DNA of 64,000 nucleotides, from NCBI GenBank assembly GCA_029776735.1, contig JAKOUL010000072.1, forward strand, positions 1-64,000. The letters run 5' to 3'. The position numbers and the translations under genes were made by a program. The stretch comes from Dictyoglomota bacterium. Its GTDB lineage: Bacteria > Dictyoglomota > Dictyoglomia > Dictyoglomales > Dictyoglomaceae. The notes under the pieces were generated by a model, which worked only from the letters and a program-made list of their open reading frames with translations, searched no databases and was not told where the DNA came from. Shown here piece by piece: positions 54,593 to 60,874 of the stretch (the stretch's first letter is position 1; each line of letters opens with the position of its first letter).

Positions 54593-54718
54593 ATGTTTTG
54601 CTGTGAGGATTGTCCATATTACAATGAGTGTCTAAATCATAAAGTGGGTTGTTGTGCACAGTGTCCTCACTACTCAGAATGCTACGATGTAAAAGAAAAT
54701 TACAATTCGGAAGGATAA
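54593..54718 (+). CDS. Cysteine-rich 41-residue microprotein with duplicated CCxxCPxYxxC motif
   Basis: A short open reading frame with excellent translation signals: AAAGGAGG ends six bases before the ATG. The 41-residue product has eight cysteines (3, 4, 7, 13, 20, 21, 24, 30) in two copies of one motif, CCEDCPYYNEC and CCAQCPHYSEC. This suggests a small zinc or iron-sulfur binding protein. I do not recognise the family. It starts 13 bases after speE and is followed by a membrane microprotein, so it is probably cotranscribed from the speH promoter. Confidence 0.78.
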   Translation: MFCCEDCPYYNECLNHKVGCCAQCPHYSECYDVKENYNSEG

Positions 54719-54725
54719 CTTAAAA

Positions 54726-54851
54726 ATGGCAAAAACAAAGAGTAGTAAAAACAAAAAAGAAAGAACTATAAGAATTGTAGCGTTAATAGTTGCAATCTTT
54801 TTCCTACTGAGCATTTTCATTATGTGGGGAGTATATTTTATTGGTAGATAA
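54726..54851 (+). CDS. Single-helix membrane microprotein, 41 residues
   Basis: A lysine-rich N terminus (MAKTKSSKNKKER) is followed by one hydrophobic helix of about 23 residues (IVALIVAIFFLLSIFIMWGVY) and a short FIGR tail, predicting an N-in membrane protein. GGAAGGA lies about ten bases before the ATG, starting in the last codons of the cysteine-rich gene. Its last 11 bases overlap the TTG start of aroK, so it may couple aroK translation. No function is assigned. Confidence 0.6.
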   Translation: MAKTKSSKNKKERTIRIVALIVAIFFLLSIFIMWGVYFIGR

Positions 54852-55368
54852 ACAAGATATTATCTCTTTTATAGGATTTATGGGTAGTGGAAAAAGTACA
54901 GTTGGGTCTCTTTTGTCTGAAAGGTTAAATTTTCATTTCGTTGATCTTGATAAATATTTAGAAAAAGAAGAAAAAAAAAGTATAAATGAAATATTCGCTG
55001 ATGAAGGGGAAGATTTCTTTAGAGATAGAGAATCCTATTATCTACAAAAGGTTTTACTAAAATCTAAAAACATCGTCCTTGCTACTGGTGGAGGAGTGAT
55101 ACTTAGAGATGAAAATAGAAGCTTATTAAGAGAATATAGTTTTGTGATATATCTTAAAGGAGATTTTGATACATTAATAGAAAGACTTGAAAATACTTAC
55201 GAGAAAGAAAAGCGTCCTCTTCTTAAAAAAAGTAGAAAAGAACTTTACGAGTTATGGAAATATAGAAGTGATCTTTATGAAAGTACTGCTCATTTAATTA
55301 TTGAGGTGGATAACAAAACACCTTTTCAAATTGTTGAGGAGATTATAAATATATATGAAAAATTGTAA
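54841..55368 (+). CDS. aroK: Shikimate kinase
   Basis: Phosphorylates shikimate in aromatic amino acid synthesis. It has 175 residues from a TTG start. No other start fits upstream of the P-loop. Walker A is SFIGFMGSGKSTVGSLLSERL. The substrate site is FFRDRESYYLQKVL and VLATGGGVILRDENR. The lid is EKRPLLKK. It overlaps aroQ by 14 bases. Confidence 0.95.
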   Translation: MVDKQDIISFIGFMGSGKSTVGSLLSERLNFHFVDLDKYLEKEEKKSINEIFADEGEDFFRDRESYYLQKVLLKSKNIVLATGGGVILRDENRSLLREYSFVIYLKGDFDTLIERLENTYEKEKRPLLKKSRKELYELWKYRSDLYESTAHLIIEVDNKTPFQIVEEIINIYEKL

Positions 55369-55798
55369 AATTTTGGTCATTCATGGACCAAACTTAAATC
55401 TTTTAGGTAAACGTGAGCCTGAGATTTATGGGAATATAAATTTTGATTCTCTAAATGAACTTATCAGGAAGAAAGCAGAGGAAAAAGGATTTGAGGTAGA
55501 AATTCTTCAATCCAACTGGGAAGGACAGATTGTTGATTGGATTCAGAACTTAGGCGATAGAGTAGATTTCATAATTATTAATCCAGGAGCTTTTACTCAT
55601 TATAGCTATGCTATAAGGGATGCCATTTCCTCAATTAAAACTCCGGTCATAGAGGTCCATATAAGTAATATATACTCCAGAGAAGAATTCAGACATAAAT
55701 CTGTGATAGCTCCTGTAGCTTTAGGACAGATATCAGGGCTTGGAATTTATGGCTATCTTGCTGCTATAGATGTTATAGATTATCTTATAAAAATATAG
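55355..55798 (+). CDS. aroQ: 3-dehydroquinate dehydratase, type II
   Basis: Dodecameric dehydratase of the shikimate pathway. It has 147 residues. VIHGPNLNLLGKREPEIYG contains the catalytic arginine and tyrosine. IINPGAFTHYSYAIRDAI, EVHISNIYSREEFRHKSVIAPVALGQISGLG follow with the catalytic histidine in EVHISN. This is the last gene of the long plus-strand run. It converges on pilT with a 75-base gap and no strong terminator. Confidence 0.97.
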   Translation: MKNCKILVIHGPNLNLLGKREPEIYGNINFDSLNELIRKKAEEKGFEVEILQSNWEGQIVDWIQNLGDRVDFIIINPGAFTHYSYAIRDAISSIKTPVIEVHISNIYSREEFRHKSVIAPVALGQISGLGIYGYLAAIDVIDYLIKI

Positions 55799-55873
55799 TT
55801 TTTCAATACTTCTAACCTAAAGATCTTATAATGCATCTTGCAATAATATATTTAACTACAGGAGAGATTTTGC

Positions 55874-56923
55874 TTAACCTGCAGTAATACCTTTAATAAT
55901 AAGCTCTAAATCTGATGGATTGGGGCTTGCCATTAGTGCCTCATTGTTATCTATAATATTGTTCTTATATAATTCAAACAAATGTTGATTAAAGGTTTGC
56001 ATCCCTTCCATTCTTCCTTCTTGTATTACTCTTGGAATTTCTGCTAATTTATCTTCTCTAACCCATTTTCTTACAGTAGAAGTGCCTATTAGTACCTCAC
56101 AAGCTGGTACAAGTCCTGTATTATCTTTTCTTTTTAATAACCTTTGGGATATTATACCTACCAATGTATTTGAGAGCTGAAATCTTATTTGATTCTGTTG
56201 ATGAGTAGGAAACATATCTACAATTCTGGAGATAGTAGAAGCTGCATCAATGGTATGAAGAGTACCAAGTACAAGATGTCCTGTTTCAGCAGCTTGAAGT
56301 GTTACAGAAACACTTTCTACATCTCTTAGTTCTCCCACCATAATTACATTAGGATCTTCTCTTAGCGCCATTTTGAGAGCTGAGAAAAATGAAGGTGTAT
56401 CAATGTTAACCTCACGTTGGGATATTAAAGATAGTTTATCAGTGAATACATACTCTATTGGATCTTCAATAGTAATGATATTTAAATTTTCATTTTGATT
56501 AAGATATTCAATCATTGCTGCCAAAGTGGTAGATTTTCCTGAACCAGAAGGTCCAGTAACTAAAATAAGCCCTGCTTTTTTGGTGGCAAGACTTTTTAAA
56601 ATTTGAGGGAGTCCTAATTCTTCTATAGAAGAGATGTTTAATTTAATGAGATGCATAGATATGCCTATTGTTTGCTTCTGCATGTATACATTTACCCTAA
56701 ATCTTACTACATCCTTTTTTTCATAAGGGAAATCTACTTCTTTATCTCTAAGAAAGATCTCTTTTGCAGTAGGAGGCATAATGCTAAAAGCAAGACTCTC
56801 TGTTTCTTCTGGCGTAAGAGGATCTTCTTTTAAGAAAAGAATATCTTTTAAAATTCTTACGGCAGGAGGAGTTCCTGCTTTGAGATGTATATCGGATGCA
56901 TCTGAGTTTATTGCAAGATTCAA
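55874..56923 (-). CDS. pilT: PilT-family twitching motility ATPase (start uncertain, possibly AUU at 56950)
   Basis: Hexameric pilus-retraction ATPase. It has 349 residues from a TTG start at 56923. All family boxes are present: Walker A GPSGSGKSTTLAAMIEYL, Asp box TIEDPIEYVF, Walker B REDPNVIMVGELRD, and His box LVLGTLHTIDAAST. That start leaves only eight residues before the conserved ASDIHLKAG. The frame upstream contains no ATG, GTG or other TTG before a TAG, but has an ATT at 56950 exactly seven bases after GAAAGGGGG. No other pilus gene is in the window. Confidence 0.92.
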   Translation of the reverse strand: MNLAINSDASDIHLKAGTPPAVRILKDILFLKEDPLTPEETESLAFSIMPPTAKEIFLRDKEVDFPYEKKDVVRFRVNVYMQKQTIGISMHLIKLNISSIEELGLPQILKSLATKKAGLILVTGPSGSGKSTTLAAMIEYLNQNENLNIITIEDPIEYVFTDKLSLISQREVNIDTPSFFSALKMALREDPNVIMVGELRDVESVSVTLQAAETGHLVLGTLHTIDAASTISRIVDMFPTHQQNQIRFQLSNTLVGIISQRLLKRKDNTGLVPACEVLIGTSTVRKWVREDKLAEIPRVIQEGRMEGMQTFNQHLFELYKNNIIDNNEALMASPNPSDLELIIKGITAG

Positions 56924-56951
56924 AATTTTCTCAAATTTTTCTTGATTAATA

Positions 56952-57962
56952 TTAATTCCCCCTTTCTATAAGTTTTTTTAAACTATCATAAATTTTTCTA
57001 TTGACCTTCTGATTTATAACTTTTTCTGCTAATTTAATAGCATTCTTAATTGCTTTTGCTTTTGATCTTCCATGAGAAATTATGACTGGTTCATTTATAC
57101 CAAGTAATGGAGCACCTCCAAATTCGCTGTAATCTAAGTATCTTTTTATCCCTTTAAATTTAGGAGTTAAAAGTCCTCCAAGAATTTTACTCCATGTAGA
57201 GCTTTTCATTTCGGAAGATAGAAGTTCAAACATTATTTCTGCTACTCCTTCTGCAGTTTTTATAGCTATATTTCCTACGAATCCATCACATATTATTACG
57301 TCTGCGATTCCTCTAAGGAGATCTTTTCCTTCTATATTCCCAACAAAATTTAAAAGAGGATTTGTTTTAAATAGATTAGTGGTCTCTTGTACTAAGAGAT
57401 TTCCTTTCCCTTCTTCTTCTCCTATACTAAGGAGTGCTACTTTTGGCTCTTTTACATTAAAAATCTCTTCCATGTAAATTTTCCCCATTATAGCAAATTG
57501 TTCTAACCATTCCTTTTTACAATCTACATTTGCACCTATATCTAATATTAAAGAGGGATGCGAAGTTATGGTAGGAAGAACTGTAGCTATAGCAGGCCTA
57601 TTAATCCCTTGTATTCTTCCCAAATATAATAAGGCGCTGCTCATTACAGCCCCCGTGTTTCCTGCAGAAACCATGCCGTCAACTCTGCCTTCTTTTAGAA
57701 GTTTTATACCTTGTACGATGGAAGAATTTTCCTTTTCTCTTACAGCAAAAGCAGGATGCTCATGCATATCAATTATTTGCTCAGTATGGAAGATCTCAAT
57801 CTGGTCTGATTTAAAATCATATTTTTTAAGTTCTTTTTCTATTTGTTCCTTCCTACCTACTAAGATAATAGTAGTATCTGTCTCTTTTGTAGCTTCCACA
57901 GCTCCTTTGACAGTTTCCTCAGGTGCAAAATCTCCGCCCATAACATCCAATGCAATCTTCAT
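56952..57962 (-). CDS. plsX: Phosphate acyltransferase PlsX
   Basis: Converts acyl-ACP to acyl-phosphate, the first step of phospholipid synthesis in the PlsX/PlsY route. It has 336 residues. The start is IALDVMGGDFAPEETVKGAVEA. VREKENSSIVQGIKLLKEGRVDGMVSAGNTGAVM and the ICDGFVGNIAIKTAEGVAE block are diagnostic. An AGAAAGGGGCG Shine-Dalgarno precedes the ATG. fabH, a common neighbour, is not adjacent. Confidence 0.97.
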   Translation of the reverse strand: MKIALDVMGGDFAPEETVKGAVEATKETDTTIILVGRKEQIEKELKKYDFKSDQIEIFHTEQIIDMHEHPAFAVREKENSSIVQGIKLLKEGRVDGMVSAGNTGAVMSSALLYLGRIQGINRPAIATVLPTITSHPSLILDIGANVDCKKEWLEQFAIMGKIYMEEIFNVKEPKVALLSIGEEEGKGNLLVQETTNLFKTNPLLNFVGNIEGKDLLRGIADVIICDGFVGNIAIKTAEGVAEIMFELLSSEMKSSTWSKILGGLLTPKFKGIKRYLDYSEFGGAPLLGINEPVIISHGRSKAKAIKNAIKLAEKVINQKVNRKIYDSLKKLIERGN

Positions 57963-57986
57963 TAATAAATCGCCCCTTTCTTAAAA

Positions 57987-58853
57987 TTATATCATGTTTT
58001 TGATTATTTCCTTTAATTTCAATGAAGCATTGTATACATCTCTTTTTTTAATCTGATATTTTATTGCTACTAAATTTATTGCATCTTTTAAAGAAACTTT
58101 TTGCTCTATAATCTCATTTATAATTAGCGCCTCGGTACTTAACATTTTTTCTTGTTCCTTTATAATATCTTCGGTATAATGTACTACTATTGTGTATTCT
58201 CCCTTTTCTTTGTAAGGATCTTCTTGTACCATTTTTTTAACCTCTTCTATTTTCCCATAATATGTTTTCTCAAAAAGCTTTGTTATTTCTCTACAGATGC
58301 ATACTGTAGAGTTTGGGAACTCTTCTGTTATAATGTCTATAAGAGAAATAATCCTTTTTGGAGATTCATAAACGATAAAAGTTTTGATGCTTTTCTCTCT
58401 CATCATTTTTAGGCTTTTTACTCTCTTATCTTTCTCTTTTGGGAGAAATCCTAAAAAGTAAAATTGGTCTGTAGGAAGACCAGAAACTGATAATGTAGCC
58501 GTAAGCGAAGATGGACCTGGAATAGGTATAACTTCTATATTATTTTCTCTTGCTGCTTTTACAATTTTGTATCCCGGATCCGAGATGCATGGTGTCCCTG
58601 CATCAGAAACTAATACTACATCTGAGTTCTTTTCTAATAAATGCTCAAGAACTTGCTTAGTTCTTGTCTCTTCATTATATTTATGATAAGAAATTAGTTT
58701 TTTATTCTCTATATTATAAGCTTTTAGAAGGATCTGGATATGTCTTGTATCTTCTGCAGCAATAATACTACATCCCCTCAGGATTTCTAAGGCTCTGATA
58801 GTTATATCCTTTAGATTCCCTATAGGAGTTGCTACTACATAAAGTTTCCCCAT
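57987..58853 (-). CDS. rsmI: 16S rRNA (cytidine1402-2'-O)-methyltransferase
   Basis: Tetrapyrrole-methylase-fold enzyme that 2'-O-methylates C1402 of 16S rRNA. It has 288 residues: LYVVATPIGNLKDITIRALEIL, IIAAEDTRHIQILL, VSDAGTPCISDPGYKIV and IPGPSSLTATLSVSGLP. No Shine-Dalgarno is present. TATAAT ends nine bases before the ATG, so a leaderless mRNA is predicted. It is the first gene of the rsmI-plsX-pilT run. Confidence 0.96.
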   Translation of the reverse strand: MGKLYVVATPIGNLKDITIRALEILRGCSIIAAEDTRHIQILLKAYNIENKKLISYHKYNEETRTKQVLEHLLEKNSDVVLVSDAGTPCISDPGYKIVKAARENNIEVIPIPGPSSLTATLSVSGLPTDQFYFLGFLPKEKDKRVKSLKMMREKSIKTFIVYESPKRIISLIDIITEEFPNSTVCICREITKLFEKTYYGKIEEVKKMVQEDPYKEKGEYTIVVHYTEDIIKEQEKMLSTEALIINEIIEQKVSLKDAINLVAIKYQIKKRDVYNASLKLKEIIKNMI

Positions 58854-58861
58854 ACTTTATA

Positions 58862-58889
58862 ATTATAAAGTTATTTTTATACTTGGCAA
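58862..58889 (-). promoter_or_regulatory. Predicted promoter for rsmI, -35 shared with the yicC promoter
   Basis: On the minus strand, TTGCCA (58889-58884), 16 bases, then a perfect TATAAT (58867-58862). There are eight bases between the -10 and the rsmI ATG. Its -35 lies on the same bases as the plus-strand -35 of yicC. Confidence 0.65.
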
Positions 58890-58911
58890 ATCTTTAAAGG
58901 TGAAGTAGAAT
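58883..58911 (+). promoter_or_regulatory. Predicted promoter for yicC, -35 shared with the rsmI promoter
   Basis: TTGGCA (58883-58888), 17 bases, then TAGAAT (58906-58911). Each matches consensus at five of six positions. Nine bases separate the -10 from the yicC ATG. It overlaps the oppositely directed rsmI -35 by five bases. Confidence 0.65.
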
Positions 58912-58920
58912 TATACTTAG

Positions 58921-59778
58921 ATGAGGAGTATGACTGCTTCAGCATTTAGGGAATTTTCTGTAAATAGCCTAAACTTTTTTTTAGAACTTAAAGGCTATAA
59001 TCATCGTTTTTTAGATATTAGAATAAATGTTCCCGAAAGTATTTCATTCTTAGAGAAAAATATAATTAATGAAATAAAGAAATATGTAAAGAGAGGGTAT
59101 GTAATTTTTTCATTAAAAATTCTTAGAGAACGTGATTCAGCAATAAAACTTAACTTGTTTCTTTTAAACGAAATTCTGAAGAATTTAGGAGAAGTTACAG
59201 GTAGAAAGGAAACTATTGATAATTGGAAAGAAATACTTGCTAATCCTCAAATATTCATTATGGAGAATCCTGTTCTTGGGAAGGAAGATTGTGAAAAAGT
59301 TATAGGAGAGATAAATTTTTTGCTTCAGGATTTCTATAAGGTAAGAGAGATGGAAGGTAGAAGTATCCAGGTTGCTATAGAATATAGTCTTTCTCATGTG
59401 GAAGATTTATTGATGGGGATTAGAAAGGAGGAAGATTTGTGGCAGAGAGAAGCAAAAGACTTTTTGAAAAAGAAGCTAAAAGAGTTTGAATTTGAGGGTA
59501 TTGATGAAAGTAGATTATACCAGGAGCTTGCTCTTTTACTTATGAAAACAGATATTAATGAAGAAATTCAGAGACTTTCAGAGTTCGTTTTAAGATTTAA
59601 AGAGGAGTTACAAAAAGATGAAGTAGTAGGAAAAACTTTAGAATTTATACTCCAGGAAATGGGAAGAGAGATAAATACTCTTTCCAGTAAAACTGCAAAA
59701 ACAAAGATTATGTTTTATTCTATAGAGATAAAAAGAGAATTGGAAAAAATGCGAGAATTAGTCTTAAATGTTGAGTAA
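58921..59778 (+). CDS. yicC: YicC family endoribonuclease
   Basis: YicC/RmuC-like RNase family of 285 residues. It opens [14 protein letters not shown], matching the MxRSMTAY start of Escherichia coli YicC, which supports the first [24 protein letters not shown] and [12 protein letters not shown] are as in the N-terminal domain. The C-terminal DUF1732 ends [25 protein letters not shown], the family's most conserved stretch. No usable Shine-Dalgarno is seen upstream. It heads yicC-remA-gmk-rpoZ. Confidence 0.93.
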   Translation: MRSMTASAFREFSVNSLNFFLELKGYNHRFLDIRINVPESISFLEKNIINEIKKYVKRGYVIFSLKILRERDSAIKLNLFLLNEILKNLGEVTGRKETIDNWKEILANPQIFIMENPVLGKEDCEKVIGEINFLLQDFYKVREMEGRSIQVAIEYSLSHVEDLLMGIRKEEDLWQREAKDFLKKKLKEFEFEGIDESRLYQELALLLMKTDINEEIQRLSEFVLRFKEELQKDEVVGKTLEFILQEMGREINTLSSKTAKTKIMFYSIEIKRELEKMRELVLNVE

Positions 59779-59792
59779 AGGGGAGTGTAGAG

Positions 59793-60056
59793 ATGATAAA
59801 ATTAATAAATATTGGGTTTGGTAACTTAGTAGTCAGTTCAAGGATTGTAGCTATAATAAGTCCTGATTCGGCTCCTATAAAAAGATTTTTATCTGATGCA
59901 AGGAGTAAAAATGAATTGATAGATGCTACTTATGGTAGGAAAACAAGAGCAGTATTGGTTTTAGATAGCGGACATATTGTTTTGTCTGCATTGCATCCAG
60001 AGACTATTGCTTCCCGTATAGAAGGAGAGGCAAAGGAAGAGGAGACAAATGGATGA
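59793..60056 (+). CDS. remA: RemA/DUF370 family regulatory protein
   Basis: Small DNA-binding ring protein, known in Bacillus as a biofilm-matrix and osmoprotectant gene activator. It has 87 residues: [31 protein letters not shown], then [24 protein letters not shown]. The role in this organism is open, since most carriers of yicC-remA-gmk do not form Bacillus-type matrix. It overlaps gmk by four bases. Confidence 0.92.
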   Translation: MIKLINIGFGNLVVSSRIVAIISPDSAPIKRFLSDARSKNELIDATYGRKTRAVLVLDSGHIVLSALHPETIASRIEGEAKEEETNG

Positions 60057-60688
60057 ACTTTCGTGGTAATCTTATTGTCCTTTCAGGTCCATCGGGGGTA
60101 GGCAAAGATGCTATTTTGGAAGGTATATTGAAAATTGTTCCAAGACTTGTAAAATCTGTATCTTTTACTACAAGACCTAAGAGACCAGGAGAAAAGGAAG
60201 GGAAAAGCTATTTCTTTACTGACGAAGAAACTTTTAAAGAGATGATAAAACAGGGTAAGTTTTTAGAATGGGCTTGTGTACACGGATATCTTTATGGTAC
60301 TCCTAAGAAATTTGTAGAGGAAAGATTAGCTGCAGGATATGATGTAATTCTAAAAATTGATGTACAAGGTGGTGTAAATGTAAAAAAAATATGTGAAGAT
60401 GCAAAACTTATCTTTATTCTGCCTCCCAGTTTTAATGAATTAAAAAGGAGACTCATGGATAGAAATACAGAAAGTGAAAAAGATCTTGCTACTCGTCTTA
60501 AAGATGTCCCTCTTGAAATTTCCCGTATTTCTTATTATGATTATGCTGTTATAAATGAGAATTTGAATGAAGCTGTAGATTTAGTAAGGTGTATAATTTT
60601 AGCAGAAAGACACAGGTTATACAAAGAAAAGGTAGAATATTATATAAAAAACTTAGGAGGTGAAGTAGATGAAAGAAATGACTATTGA
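60053..60688 (+). CDS. gmk: Guanylate kinase
   Basis: Phosphorylates GMP to GDP. It has 211 residues. The P-loop reads [11 protein letters not shown], with aspartate where the Walker A serine/threonine usually stands. The GMP-binding domain has [27 protein letters not shown] and [13 protein letters not shown], and [12 protein letters not shown] is the catalytic strand. The rest is canonical, so I keep the call and note the P-loop variant. It overlaps rpoZ by 20 bases. Confidence 0.95.
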   Translation: MNFRGNLIVLSGPSGVGKDAILEGILKIVPRLVKSVSFTTRPKRPGEKEGKSYFFTDEETFKEMIKQGKFLEWACVHGYLYGTPKKFVEERLAAGYDVILKIDVQGGVNVKKICEDAKLIFILPPSFNELKRRLMDRNTESEKDLATRLKDVPLEISRISYYDYAVINENLNEAVDLVRCIILAERHRLYKEKVEYYIKNLGGEVDERNDY

Positions 60689-60872
60689 TAGTCTTTTAGA
60701 AAAAGTTCCTAATAAGTATATTCTTACTGTTACAATCTCCAAGAGAGCAAGACAAATAGTGGAAGAGTTAAAGTTTCTTAAAGCAATGGCAAAAGATCCT
60801 ATTCAACTTGCTATGGAAGAAATTATTAAAGATAAGATAACTTATGATGAAGGAGGAGATTCTGAAGATTAA
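60669..60872 (+). CDS. rpoZ: DNA-directed RNA polymerase omega subunit
   Basis: RNA polymerase assembly factor of 67 residues. [26 protein letters not shown] has the conserved [12 protein letters not shown] pattern, and [18 protein letters not shown] follows. AGGAGG lies eight bases before the ATG inside the gmk end. The usual neighbour coaBC is absent between rpoZ and priA. Confidence 0.94.
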   Translation: MKEMTIDSLLEKVPNKYILTVTISKRARQIVEELKFLKAMAKDPIQLAMEEIIKDKITYDEGGDSED

Positions 60873-60874
60873 AT

